DNA from: Gnetum montanum
Taxonomy: Eukaryota; Streptophyta; Gnetopsida; Gnetales; Gnetaceae
DNA: 64,000 nucleotides
NCBI GenBank assembly: GCA_015680685.1
Contig: MNCI01001451.1
Span: forward strand, 221,187-285,186
Reading direction: 5' to 3'
In this document: positions 1 through 12,067 of the stretch, piece after piece
Numbering within the stretch: position 1 is the first letter of the stretch
How the letters are laid out: each line of letters starts with the position of its first letter
Notes under the pieces: model-generated
Seen by the model: the letters and a program-made list of their open reading frames with translations, nothing else
Databases searched by the model: none
Told to the model about the DNA's origin: nothing
Made by a program: the position numbers and the translations under genes

Positions 1-1300
1 CAGAAGAAGGCTCTACCACTGCATCCGGCATCGTTGCTATGTGATGTTCGGTTGCTGGAGGAGAAAGATCTAGAAAAAAAATGATGTATTGAACATATGG
101 CCCTAGACATAAGGTTTCGGTTGCCTAGAACTATTTTGTTTTACCCCAAATTCGCTTAGGGCTTCCTTCGTTTTTTGTGTTCCTGTAGATCGTCTTTCAA
201 ATTCCTGCCGTTGATTGCAGAGTCAAGGGCAAACCTATCATAGATCTGAGCATCACTGAATAACGGCATCTAGTGTGGTAGGTTAAGAATGGCCCTGCAA
301 TGGCCAGAAAAATCTTCACACAGTGTGCGCATTGCAGAACACAGTGAACGTCGTTGAAGGCGGGTGGATCGGTTGCATTTTTATGGAAAAAATTTTAAAA
401 CTAAAATGGTTTCTGTCCTGAAAGAGGCAACGTCCATGCGAGTTCTTCCTCCACCACCTTTGAATCCATGTCCCTGCAAGGTTTTGTCACAATGTGCCCA
501 GCAGAGGTGTCGCTGATTTGGGGCCAAAGAGAATAGTTGGTTTTGCATCAAAAATAGAAGCCATTACAGGTCGATAAACCTTAGCACTTTCCTGCGTAAA
601 CTACCAACACGATTCCTTGTGAAAGAATGGGCATTCTTCTGGACTATTTTTTCATAAAAACATTATTCAAATCTTGCAATGGTGACTTCCATAAGGTTGA
701 TTTTAATTTCTCATTGATGCATTCATGAACGGGGTTGGCTCTTTTTAATCAATAAAGCTTTTCAACTCTTTTTCAACCTTCCCTTCACACAGGAGCATGA
801 TAAATTTTCCTTTCCTTGGCATCATTATTTGAAAGTGGAAACACTATATCTTCATTCAAAAAATTTCCACATGAAACCTCTGGTATTAAAATATCAATAG
901 GGCACAACCATCATATATATATATTTTTAAATATCTTCTATGGCTTATTCATATTTTATCACCCTTGTTGTTCCATGAAATGGCTAAATGTGCCAACAAT
1001 AACCATATATGAGTTGCACTTTGTGTGACCCTCATTAGGATTGGTGATTGGTGGTTGGTAGACCTTTAATTCATCTCTTTTCATGATATTAGAAAATAAG
1101 GTAAGTATTAATAAACTAATATTTAAATTCCCATATATTCTTCTCACATATGTCTTGTTTGTAGAATAAGTAAGAAATAACTTCAAGTTCAAAAAAAAAT
1201 CAAATTATTGAAGCATATGATCATAAAAAGAGCATTAAAATTAGAAAAAATAGTGAATGTGGACTCATTCAAGCACAAATGAAACCTAAGGTGGATAGAT
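1..1300. other. unassigned AT-rich DNA
   Basis: No reading frame here resembles a known family; the short open frames at 816-1028 and 959-1192 are low-complexity and overlap each other on opposite strands. Nothing recognisable as a host exon, RNA gene or LTR end was found. It could be the degraded interior or flank of the element whose LTR begins at 1301. Confidence 0.4.
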
Positions 1301-1760
1301 TGTAATGTTCCCATTCCCAACTAGTGTTACTGCATAATGAAGATAGTGCCTCTTCATAACAAGTGTTAGCATTATTGTAACAAGATCTACAATGGGAGTT
1401 GTAATTTAGACCTAAAAGGGCATGTTTTAATAATGAACGTGTCTCTCAAGATGATTTTTTTGGGGTTTGACCTAAAGTATTTATACCTGGCATTGGAGGT
1501 CATATTAGCATGGAGTTGCAAAGTCGGTAAAGGTAATTAACTAGTGTCAGGTGAAGTGCCATAGGAAGAGGATTGGCCATCTATTCTAGTTAATTGTAGG
1601 CCTAACCATGGTGACAGTGCTGGATTACCTCTAAGGGATAAATGATGAAGGAAGAAAACCCCAATGAACACTCTCAGAGCATGATCCAAATTCACTACTC
1701 TTCATCAATAAAGCATTCTTCTCCTTTTTCTTTTGTATTTTCCTTATTATTTTCTTTATT
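1301..1760 (+). repeat. degenerate LTR copy 1 (element E1)
   Basis: This stretch begins TGTAATGT and shares ordered blocks with 8524-8876 and 15316-15370: an opening TGTAATGT..CATTCC, a central block starting GCATGGAGTT with the words GGTGAAG and GATTGACCAT or GATTGGCCAT, GTGCT.GATTACCT, and a closing CATCATCAATAAAGC-like tail. Two dispersed copies of a non-coding block starting with TG suggest an LTR pair of one old element. No internal protein domain can be assigned, so class and strand are inferred. The right boundary is uncertain. Confidence 0.45.
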
Positions 1761-2180
1761 CTTAATGTCAAATGTTACATATATTTGATGTTTGCTACAT
1801 TATCATCTTATGCCTAATGTCTAATATAACATATATTTGATGTTTACCATGACATCCAAGAATAGGATGTTATAATTAGCAAAATTTTTCTAGATGAAAA
1901 TAATAAATCAATAAAATTGAAAAATAATATATTTGGATTTCTCATTTCCATGAAAAAGAAAATTCATGTCCTAATGAAACATCTTGTTGTTTTTAATTCT
2001 TTCAACTTTTCATATTGATATGCTATTTTAACCTTGATTATCTTCTTTCTTATTGAAAAATATATTAGTGATATTTTTTAATTATTTATATTTTAGTGTA
2101 TGTATTACTTTAAGTGCATTTGATTAGCTCTAATTTCCTTTAGAAAGGTTGTAAGCATGGAGGGATAGACTATGGATCAT
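1761..2180. other. AT-rich spacer with an internal duplication
   Basis: No coding potential. About 1763-1850 contains two copies of a roughly 55-bp unit sharing the words AATGTC and ACATATATTTGATGTTT, a local tandem duplication. The rest, up to the E2 LTR boundary at 2181, is featureless. It is probably interior of the same old element (E1) that E2 interrupted. Confidence 0.35.
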
Positions 2181-3272
2181 TGAACTTAGAAGTGGGGGAT
2201 GAATAAGTTCTCCAATCTTTAATTCTTTGACACAAGAGCATACAAATTTTAACATGGTTCCCCAACTTGGGTAATCCACACTCAGATGGTAGTTCATAAG
2301 CACACCTCTAGACTTTGTTCCTTCCAAACTATGGTTTGAACGTACCACACCCTATACAATCTCTAAGCCCTTCTCTAGACTATTGTGATACTACATTAAA
2401 AACTTAACACTACAAGGTTCCGTTAGGATTAGAATGTGGTTTCTAGGCTTCCAAAACCTTTACAATCTTGAGCTTTACTCTAAAGTGTTGTGCCACAACA
2501 CTAACCACTCAATCTTTTCTGATCTTGATAAGCTCAAGTAAGATGCCTTTCTGGAAGAAGCACATCAATCTCGTAGGGTTAAAGGAAGAAAAATAATTAT
2601 AAGGAATGAATGAAACTTAGTTTGCTATTCCTTAAACTTTAAGGTACAATACACTTTATAGTGGATAAATGATAATACAATGAGGATAAATAGTTATGAT
2701 TAACAAATGATTATACAATGATTGCACATAAGCTTTCACATTTCCCAATGAGAGTGATGTCTTCTTATAGTTACCATGTTTCTAAATCCATCTTGGAACT
2801 TGTGCAATGGCTAGCAAATGGTAGCTAATGATCATGAAATATGTCTTCTTCATGTTTGTATTTTATTTTAATTCTAGGAAGAAGTCTTTGTCTAGTGAGA
2901 GACATCTTTCTGAAGTCTCCAGTCTGGAAAGGCATCTTTGTCTAGAGAAAGAAATCTTTCTAAAACTGGCTTACACTCTATAAAGATGTTTTTGTATGGT
3001 GAAGACATCTTTTCCTAAAGAAAGACATTTACTATTCCTTAGAGATGTCTTTGTTTATGAATCCTTCAATTATACCAAGATGTTTGTTGTTTCTTAAAAG
3101 ACATCTTTGTTCACCTTCTTTGCATGATCAATTCTTCATTCCATGTCCATGTTATTAACCTTTCTCAAACATTCTTTTCTCAATCTAAGTTCTTGTCCTA
3201 GAAGCAAAACACCACATAAACATCCTATTTTCTTCATTTTCCTTAATGTTTTGACATACCAAAATATTAACA
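2181..3272 (-). repeat. 3' LTR of E2
   Basis: About 1.09 kb. On the minus strand it begins TGTTAATATTTTGGTATG and ends CCCCCACTTCTAAGTTCA, matching the E3 LTR termini. It carries many AGACATCT/AGATGTCT words between about 2880 and 3110. The polypurine tract lies immediately outside at about 3275-3291. Confidence 0.8.
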
Positions 3273-3591
3273 AATATCACCCTTCTTTTTAATGTTAAAA
3301 ATGTAAGAAAATGGGTTAGTAATACAATAGTACATAGGCTACTTCTCCTCCTATTTGAACATTAACAAAAAGATGAGGCAAGCTCCCCCTTAAATAGATG
3401 CATATATAAAAAAATGTTTTTGTTGTGTTTGTCTTTTCTTTTTCTTTTTTTTTATGTTGTTTAAGAAAGAATGAAAAGACTCAAATGAAAATACAAGGTC
3501 CTATTCCCATATCTTTACATAGAGATGCTAACTGATGTTCATCTAGAGGTTTGGTGAAGGAATCAGTTAGTTGACTCTTGGTTCCAATAAA

Positions 3592-6560
3592 CTATAGTGT
3601 TACATGACCACATTGTGTATGTTCCTGTATGAAGTGATGATGAATCTTTATATGTTTGGTATAAGAATTTTGGATGGGTCTCTTTTTCATTTTGATGGCA
3701 CTCTTGTTATCACAGTAAATAAAAGTTGAGTTTGCTTTTACTCCTAAGTCCTTGAGATTTTCTTTCATCCAAAGTAATTGAACACAACTACTATTAGAAA
3801 TATATTTAACTTCTGCTATTGGGAGAGATGTAGAGGTTTTCTTCTTGGTTGTCCAAGAAACAAGACTTCTCCCAATGAAGAAATAGTTGCCACTCGTGCT
3901 ATGATGATCATCAAAACAACTTGCCCAATCTACATCATAATAACCAACAAGATCAAGGGATGATTCCTTTGGATACCAAAGGCCCCAATTAGTAGTACCT
4001 TTTAAGTAGTGAAAAATATGTTTAATAGCTTGGTAGTGATAGCCCTTTAAGGTAGATAAATGTCTAGCACAAAATCCTACACGTAAAGCTATATTTGGTC
4101 TATTGGTAGTTAAATAAAGAAGACTACCAATCATACCTCTATAAAGCTTAGGATAAGCTTAGGATCAACTGGTTTACCTTGATCATCTTTAATAAGCTTA
4201 GAATTTATAGCCATCGAAGTACCTTTAACTTTGACATCAACTAGGCCATATTTAAGTAGAAGATCTTTTACATATTTGGTTTTACATATAAGGTTCCATC
4301 ACTCATTTGATAGATTTGAAACCCAAGAAAGTTCTTGAGTTCTCCCATCATGCTCATTTCAAATTCAAATTGCATGACATTAGAAAATTTCTTGTAAAGA
4401 ATTTTGTTAGTGGCATCGAAAAAAAGGTCATCAACATAGATTTGAATAAGTAGAAGATTTTTACCTTCTCTTTTAAGAAATAATGTAACATTAACTTTAC
4501 CTCTTTCAAATTCATTTGCTGTGAGATGTTGAGAAGCCTTTCATACCAACCTTGTGGAGTTTGTTTAAGATCATAAAGAGCTTTCTTAAGCTTGTAGACA
4601 TAATCAATCTTAATAGAATCAACAAACCCTTCAAGTTCTTCAATGTAAACTTCTTCTTGCATGGTTTCATTCAAGAAGGTACTTTTGACATCCATTTGAT
4701 AGAGCTTGATGCTCTTAATGCTAGCATAGGCAAGAAGAAGTCTAATAGATTCTAGCCTAGCAATAGGAGCAAATTTTTGATCAAAATTTATTCCTTCTTT
4801 TTTCTGATATCCTTTGGCAAAAATCTAGCCTTATTTTTAATGATGTTTCCATTATCATCAATCTTGCTCCTAAAGATACATTTAGCTCCAATAACCATTT
4901 TATCAGTGGGCCTAGGTGTTAATTCCCAAACATCATTTCTAGAAAATTGAATAATTTTTTCTTACATAGCAATAATCCATCCTTCCTCTCTTTCAACTTA
5001 AAATTTTTTTGTTCAATTAGGGAGAGATATGTGGAAAAGGGACACATCTCTTTGATTTGGCTTCTAGTATAAACACCATCTAGAACTTCTACAATAACAT
5101 CATTAAGAGAGTGATTTTTGTTAATTTTGGGCATTTTTGGTTGGATGGGGGAGTTTTCTTAATCATCATTATTCTCTTCTTCTTCATGATCACTACTAGA
5201 TTCTAAGTTGTTGTCATCTTGTACTTGGGTTGGGCTAGACAATTTTTGAATGGGAATAGTTTTGTCATCAGGTTGAGGGAAAATAATGTTAGGATCATCT
5301 ATTTTAACATTTATTATTTCCTCCACCGTATTCATTCTTTTGTTAAACACTCTATATGCCCTAATAACTATAGAATATCCTAAGAAAATTCCTTCATCAA
5401 TGTTTACATAAAATTTTCTAAATTTATCTTTATTATTCAATATATAGCATTTTGAACCAAAAAAATAAAAATAAGCTACTAAAGGTTTTCTACCAATCCA
5501 TAATTCATAAGGAGTTTTAGAAGTGAATCTTCTTACTAGAACTCTATTGGACACATAACAAGCTATATTGATGGCTTCAACCTAGAACTAATGAGAAAGA
5601 TTTTGATCATTTTATATCATTCTCCCTATCTGTTTTAAGATTATGTTCTTCCATTTAGCTATACCATTTTATTGAGGAGTTCTTGCCATAGAGAATTGAT
5701 GTAGAATGTAATTCATTTAATAGAACTATTTAAACTTTGCATTTTTGAACTTACCTCCATTATCACTTCTGATAACTTTAATACCATATCCTTTTTCTTT
5801 CTAGATTTGATTGCTAATTCTCAAAAAATGATCAAACACCTCATCTTTGTGATTTAAAAGGAAAACCCATGTAAAGTGAAACTAATCATCAATAATGTTC
5901 AAAAAATATCTTTTATTTCCTAAGATAATAATTTTAATTGAACCAATCACATCTATATGAAGTAGATCTAAGGGACAAGTAATGAAAATGCAATTTTTCT
6001 TATCAAATCTTACCCTTTTTTGCTTCCCTTTTTGACAAGCTTCACATGTATTTAGCTTGAAATCTTTAAGCTTAGGGAGACCATGAACCATTTCTTTTGA
6101 TACCAAGGTTTGAATAATTTACTTATGTGGCCCAACTTCCTACGCCAAAGATGTGTATTGTTTGCACAACTTACTAAACACTTGGATTCAAGGTTAGGAG
6201 AATTTCCAAAGATAGTGGTATACACATTTCCTTTTTTAGATCCTTCAATCACAACATTTCCAGTAGATAAATCTTGTATTCTAAAACTTTCTTTTAAAGT
6301 GGTAGCATTAAAATTTGAATCAAAAAGTTGACTTACACTAAGAAGATTATGTTTTAATCCATTAATGAAAAATACTTTGCTTACAATTGGTAATACCTTA
6401 CCTTTACCTCCTATGATACCAATACCTTTTATAGGTGCTTCCATGTCATCTCTAAAAGTGACTGTACCATAATTTTATTCTATAAAATGGGTGAAGTAAC
6501 ATTTGCCACTTGTCATGTGCCTTGAACACCCACTATCAATATGCCATGTGTTGGCATTGT
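3592..6560 (-). pseudogene. copia pol: protease-integrase-RT-RNase H (E2)
   Basis: The decayed polyprotein of E2, on the minus strand in several frames. Protease: WHIDSGCSRHMT near 6510-6550, with the DSG active site. GAG-pre-integrase and integrase zinc finger: LWRRKLGHIS then CEACQKGKQ (6000-6160). The integrase core is broken between about 5160 and 5900. Reverse transcriptase: DVKSTFLNE with EEVYIEELEGF (about 4600-4695), and an IYVDDL polymerase motif near 4420-4440 in another frame. RNase H: YYDVDWASC, STSGNYFF and YCDNKSAIK (3592-4134), ending KHIKIHHHF. These are standard copia motifs, which would copy and integrate element RNA if intact. Several frame changes and stops rule out a working product. 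Confidence 0.88.
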
Positions 6561-7262
6561 CATTGTAGAAAGTAATTTAAGCCATCAAATTGTTTTTAGT
6601 CTTTCCTTCTTTCTCTTTCCAAACTTGCATGATTTTCTTTCTAGGCTAGTTTTGCAAATACTAAGAGTGGTGATGCATTCTAAGATAAACAAAAAAAGCT
6701 TGAATATGGCCATATTTACTACAAAAGAAGCATTTCACTTTGTTTGGTTTAGAATATCTACCAAACTTGGATAAATGTTGTTTTTGATTTTTGGATTTCT
6801 TCATAGAGCTCTTGTTCACTTGCTCAAATATTTTTGTCAATATTTAAATGTTAGTCCTAAGGCCTAAGTTTTTTCTTTTTGAGATAAGAGCATTCATCAT
6901 TAAGAACTTTGATTTTTATTTCCTTGGCATGTAAAGAACTTTTTATTTCAATGCATAAGTTTTGGAAAGAAAGAATGTTATGACAAAATATCTCATACCT
7001 ATCTTCAAAGGAAGTTTCATTTCAATAATCACAAGAATTGTCAACTTTATAAGCATAGTTTTCTAGCTTTCTAAATGTAAGGAAGGAAATAAGATACTTA
7101 CCTTGATAATAGATGTCACAAAGGAATTAAGCACACTAGTTGATGATGTACATTAGGCTCTTTGTCAAGATGTATCCAATGTTGAGTGTCCCTTCCATGT
7201 TCACTCTTGAAGATTCATATAGAGAGAAAGAGTATCAATATCTAATACCACTTGTGGATTGT
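6561..7262 (-). pseudogene. truncated copia gag and primer site (E2)
   Basis: The minus-strand start (ATG at 7196-7198) is followed by MEGTL, the same beginning as the gag of E3 and E6 (MEGTSYT), but the sequence then jumps to a lysine-rich spacer and a zinc knuckle, CFFCSKYGHIQ, near 6680-6735. The UBN2-like central gag domain is absent, so roughly 600-700 bp appear to have been lost. The last position of the knuckle is Phe instead of Cys. The primer site TGGTATTAGA lies at about 7240-7252, adjacent to the LTR. Confidence 0.6.
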
Positions 7263-8394
7263 TGAACTTAGAAGGGAAAAGTGATGAATAAGTTCCCCAA
7301 TCTTCAATTTTTGATACAAGAGAACAAAACGTTTAATCTGATTCCTGAACTTGGGTATTTCACACTCAGAGGGTAGTTTGCAAGCACACCTCCAAACTTT
7401 TTTTCTTCCAAATTGTGGTTTGAAGGGTACCACATCCTATACAATCTCTAAGCCTTGCTTTAGAGTGTTGTGACACTACACCAACCACTCAATCCCATAA
7501 GGTCTTGTTAGGCTTAGAATGTGATTTCTAGGCTTTCACAACCTTTACAATCTTCAACCCTACCCCATAGTGTTGTGTTGTAACACCAACCATTCAATTC
7601 CACAAGATCCCAAAAAGCTCAAGCAAGATGCCTTCCTGCAAAAAGCACATCAACCCTGCAAGGTTTAAGGAAGAATAATAATTACAAGGGATAAATGAAA
7701 CTTAGTTTGTTAATCATTGTACTTTGAGGTATAACACATTTTACAATGTATAAATGATATTACAATGAGGATAAATATTGACTACAATGATTAACAAATT
7801 ATTATACAATGATTGCACATAACCTTCCACATTTTCCAATGAGAGTGATGTCTTCTTATAGTTACTATGTTTCCAAATCCATCTTAAAACTTGTGAAATG
7901 GCTAGCTAATGATAGCTAATAGTAATGGAAGATGTATTCTTCATGCCTAAGATGTCTTTTTGTATTTGGTCTTCATTTTGGAAAGACATATTTGTCTAGT
8001 GAAAGATGTCTTTTTGTATTTGGTCTTCATTTTGGAAAGGCATATTTGTCTAGTGAAAGATGTCTTTTTTAAGTCTTCATTCTAGGAAGATTTCTTTGTC
8101 TAGAGAAAGACATCTTTTTGAAACTAATCTGTACTCTGTGAAGATGTATTTTCTTGAAGAAAGATGTCTATTATTAATGGGAGACATCTTTGTTTGTGCA
8201 CCCTTCAATTTTTCCAAGACATCTATTATTTCTTAGAAGATGTCTTTGTTTACCTTCCTTTGCATGATGAATTCTTTGTTCCTTATCCATGCCTTCTTAT
8301 CTAAATCCAAGTTCTTGTCTTGTAAGAAAAACACCACACAAACATCCTATGTTCTCCATTTTCCTTAAGGTTTTGACATACCAAAATATCAACA
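7263..8394 (-). repeat. 5' LTR of E2
   Basis: About 1.13 kb, homologous along its length to 2181-3272. On the minus strand it starts TGTTGATATTTTGGTATG. Clusters of AGACATCT/AGATGTCT words lie between about 7930 and 8250. Confidence 0.8.
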
Positions 8395-8523
8395 TAGATG
8401 TCAAAAATGAAAGGAAAGTAGGAGATCTAGATCATGAAAGTGAGTTGGAGGATCTTGATACTACCATACCTAGCATGAGAGATCATGAACGACATGTGGT
8501 AAGACTCATGACTTCTTTCTCAT

Positions 8524-8876
8524 TGTAATGTCTCATTCCTAATTATGGAGGGGAGTTATATTATAAAATGTAAATACTGTAATTAACCTTTGGATGAATG
8601 GATACCTTGTATGAGTAGTTGCAATTATTCATAGGTATCCTTTTAGAAGTTTAACTTTTGGCATTTAGGATTAAAGACTAAGAGATCATGCTAGCATGGA
8701 GTTACAGAGTCAACAAGGCTAGTAATAAGAGTTGAGTGAAGCAAGAGAAGAAGGATTGACCATCCGTTCAATCTTGTGATGTAACTATGATGGTAGTGCT
8801 AGATTACCTATAAGGGTTCTAAGTGTCACAAGAAGATAGCCTAGGCCCTCCATTATCAAAGATTTATCCTTTTATA
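8524..8876 (+). repeat. degenerate LTR copy 2 (E1), left part, interrupted by E3
   Basis: Homologous to 1301-about 1700 in the same order. It stops at the target duplication TTATA (8872-8876), where E3 was inserted. The remainder resumes after 15315 with the TTCATCATCAATAAAGCC-type tail that in copy 1 follows directly. E3 therefore landed inside this older LTR. 8395-8523 holds only spacer. Confidence 0.5.
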
Positions 8877-9941
8877 TGTTGACCTTTTGGTATGTCAAAA
8901 CCTTAGGGAAAATGGAGAATGTGGAAGTGTGTTTGTAGCCTTGTAGGATTAAGAAGGAACATGTTGAGCTAAGACTTCAAAAGAATAGCTAAGCTAAAAA
9001 AAGAGCTACATTAATATTACCAAATGAGAGCTAAGAAGAAATAATGAGAGCTAGAATTTAAATGGAGTCTACAAGCCAAATGAAGTTATTTCAAGGACTA
9101 TCAAGCTGCTAGAATAAGAAAGGAATATTTCAGATCTTAAGTGTGCAAGTAGAGTAGACATCTCATTTTGATAACAAACATGTAACTTGTAGGATAGACA
9201 TCTTAGGGTAGACATCTCCATGTAGACATGTCTCCTGAATGGAAGTTGATCTTAGTTAGACATCTTAACTTTGAATTAGACACACAAGCTAGTCATTTCA
9301 TAACTGTTGCATGAATTTCAAGGAGTTTTTGAAAACTCAAAGGGTATAAGATAGAGTTGAATTCTTGGAAAATGAACAAGCATTGTTGAATATCAAGCAT
9401 TGTAAGCCTCAAGTGAATTAACTTTGTTCTTCATTGTTCTAATCATTTGTATTGTATTTAATGTATTGAGCATATTAATTGAAAGAAAATTGTAAATTAA
9501 TTTACACTCTTTGCTTGATTCTTTTCTTCTTTCTTGTAAGTCCTATGGGGTTGATGTGCTTCTTATGAGAAGGCATCTCATGAGCTTGTTAGGATCTTGT
9601 GGGATTGAGTGGCTTAATAGCGATGAAACACTCTAGTGCAAAGCTCACATTTTGTAAAGGTTATGGGATCCCTTAAACCACATTTTGAGCTTTTTGGGAC
9701 CTTGAGGGGTTGAGTGTTTGTCCAAAAAGACACACTTTAAGCAAAGCTCAAATATTATAAAGACTTTGGTATCCTTGAAAACATATTTTTCCAAGGAATA
9801 AATTCTAGAGGTGTGTAGGATTCTACCCTATAGAGGTACCCAAGTTGGGCAACCATGTAAAAATTTTGTGTAGTTTTTAGTTGCCTTGGTTTTTCTAATT
9901 AGGCAACTTATTCAATCCCCCTTCTAAGTTCTCAATCCTCA
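8877..9941 (+). repeat. 5' LTR of E3
   Basis: 1,065 bp beginning TGTTGACCTTTTGGTATG and ending CTCAATCCTCA. AGACATCT-type words concentrate at 9150-9290, likely U3. It pairs with 14233-15315. Confidence 0.85.
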
Positions 9942-9956
9942 AGTTGTATTAGAGCT
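9942..9956 (+). other. primer-binding site of E3
   Basis: GTTGTATTAGAGCTC directly follows the LTR end. It is a diverged form of TGGTATTAGAGC, the initiator-Met-tRNA-type site usual in plant copia elements, seen in cleaner form in E2 and E6. Confidence 0.6.
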
Positions 9957-9997
9957 CAATACTCTCAAGTTTGTGCTTCACATCTCAAGAGTGAACA

Positions 9998-10800
9998 ATG
10001 GAAGGGACATCCTACACCAAGCCATCAATGTTTGATGGGATTAACTTTGTCTATTGGAAAGCAAGAATGTAAGGATTATTTGAATCTATGGAATTTGAAG
10101 TCTAGAAGTCTATTTTTGAAGGTTATGTACCATCCATCAATAGTAACACATTAGCTACCAAGCCAAGAAGCAAATGGATGCAAGATGAAGGAGATAAGTT
10201 CATGTTCAACTCTAAAGCAAAGAATTGTCTTTATTATTCTTTTAATAAATATAAGTTTAATCAAGTAGCTAGATCTAAGACTTCCAAAGAAATTTAAAAA
10301 ACATTAGGAGCAATATATGAAGATACATTAGTTTTAAAATGATCAAAACTTCTATTGTTGCAAAGTAAATATGATAAATTAAAAATTAGAGAAGGAAAAA
10401 GAATTAAGGACTAATTCTCTAGGAAAAATGATATTATTGTAGCAATTAGATGTATTGGTAAGATTCTATCCAAAAATGATGTTATCATAAAGATGATAAG
10501 AACCTTGCAATGCAAATTTAGACCTATGGTACAATAAAGGAAAAGCCAATTGCCTTGAAATCTTCATCAAAGGAGGAGTCTCTTGAACAAGAAGCAAATA
10601 ATGAAGATGATTTGATCCTCTTGTCTAGAAGGGTTCAAATATTTCTTGCAAGAAAAGGAAAAAGCTTTAATCACTCAAGCATTAAATGCAAAGAAAAAAA
10701 ATAATTTCAAAAATTTCAACATCCATAGAATTTTGGGTGTTTAGAGGAAGAGGCCATGCGACCTCCAAATGTCATAGTGCTAGTAAGTTTTAAATGAAGG
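9998..10800 (+). pseudogene. copia gag (UBN2 type), broken (E3)
   Basis: Starts MEGTSYTKPSMFDG and continues with NFVYWKARM, AKNCLYYSFNKYKFNQVA, LLLLQSKYDKLKI and VIIKMIRTLQ, collinear with the E6 gag at 32854-33551. A decayed knuckle with the words FRGRGHATSKC follows near 10735-10790. Gag would form the particle around element RNA. There are several in-frame stops (after WKARM, in FEV*KS and KEI*KT), so it is a pseudogene. A second decayed knuckle-like word, CYYYGKFGHK, lies near 11380-11420. Confidence 0.8.
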
Positions 10801-11799
10801 ACCAGTTTGAAGGTGACTCAAAATAGAAAAATTTTACACCAGATGCGATGAATGTGAAAAAGATGAGAAAGAAATTGATGATAGTAAGGAAAATTCACAT
10901 CTTATATGCATGGCCCTTAATGATTGTAATCCATCAATGGAAACCAAAGAACCTAAAGGAACCATGGAATAAAAATATGATATATTATGTAATGAGATTT
11001 TATCTTTGTAAAATTTGTGTATTAAATTGAAAAAAAATATTAAAGAATAAAGATTTAGAGTTATCTCAACAAAAATACTTAAATCTTTCACAATAAAATG
11101 CAAACATAAGGCATGAGAATCAAAAGATAATCTCATCTTATGAGTAGATCATAAAAGACCTTGTAGATATGAAGCTTGTAAATGAAAGACTTGTTAAAGG
11201 GAAAAAATCTCTTTGTATAGTTTTAGAAAAAGGAAGAGCTCCACATGATAAAAGTGGACTTGGAAGTCAACAAATAGAAGCTTCCTTAAGAACTTCACTC
11301 AAATAGGAATTATCCTCAAATGCTTCATTCAAATAGGATTATGTTCCAAGGTTTGATCATTTTTCTCATGTAAGAAAAATTAAATGTTACTACTATGGTA
11401 AGTTTGGGCATAAATAAGCTAATTTTCATTTTAAATATTATCACATGAAAACATGGTCATACAATATGGCTCCTTACTCTTATCCAAAGGGCCAAGAAAG
11501 AATACCTTGTAGGTTAAAAAGGTTTGAAGGATAAAAAAAAGGAGTAGAGGAAAGTACTCAAAAATTTCATAAAAGAAAATCAAAGCTTTTAAATACAAGA
11601 GGTTTATACAAAGAAAGAAGAAACTCTTAAAGGAGTTCATCATTCCCAATCTCCATAAACTTCATGATCTTCCATCAGCAAGCAAGGTGAGTAGAGGTAA
11701 GTTTTTTTCCTTTATCCTACATAAACTTCTTATGTTTTATAATACCTTTCATCCATGGTAACAATCCCTCTAAGTCCCCATCCTTTCACTACAAGAGCG
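10801..11799 (+). other. E3 interior without recognisable pol
   Basis: This is where protease-integrase-RT would be expected. Apart from the knuckle-like word at about 11380-11420, no DSG, DD35E, YVDD or RNase H motif can be read on either strand. A large deletion, or a derivative built without pol, is inferred. Confidence 0.5.
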
Positions 11800-12030
11800 A
11801 CCAAATTTCTATATAGATGTCTCACTATTAGGATAAGCTCTGACCTTAGATGTCTTACCTTTTTAATAGACATCTTTTTGAGTTTCTGTGCACTCGAGAT
11901 ACACTTCCACATGTTCAATTAGACATCTAATTTCATGAGAAAAACTCTTAACAACTGTAACTTAAAGCAAATCCTTCTTTCTTTTTCCACTTAATCCCAC
12001 CGTAGCTTAGATGTCCAAGTGCAACTGCAC
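11800..12030 (+). promoter_or_regulatory. internal cluster of LTR-type AGACATCT motifs
   Basis: Several AGATGTCT/AGACATCT words occur here (ATAGATGTCT, TTAGATGTCT, AATAGACATCT, TTAGACATCTA), the motif that otherwise marks the U3 of this LTR family. They lie directly upstream of the ATG at 12068. A near-perfect inverted repeat, CAAGTGCAACTGCACTTG, sits near 12009-12026. It may be an internal regulatory segment of LTR origin; this is inference only. Confidence 0.35.
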
Positions 12031-12067
12031 TTGGAAGTGCAAATTAGTCCATTTTCTTTTAGATCCA

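Larger units (their letters stand above)
2181..8394 (-). mobile_element. Ty1/copia LTR retrotransposon E2, decayed
   Basis: A 6.2-kb minus-strand copia element bounded by two related LTRs (2181-3272 and 7263-8394). Read on the minus strand it has 5' LTR, an initiator-Met-type primer site (TGGTATTAGA) just inside the LTR, a short gag remnant, zinc knuckle, protease, integrase, RT and RNase H, a polypurine tract (AAAAAGAAGGGTGA) and the 3' LTR. The order protease-integrase-RT-RNase H defines Ty1/copia. Many stops and shifts make it non-functional. No clean target duplication: ATCAT on the left, TAGAT on the right. The LTR family is shared with E3 and E6. The UBN2-type gag core seen in those is missing here, so an internal deletion removed most of gag. 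Confidence 0.85.

Noticed and set aside
2176-8399. Target-site duplication for E2
   Set aside because: Flanks ATCAT and TAGAT do not match; the boundary may be eroded.
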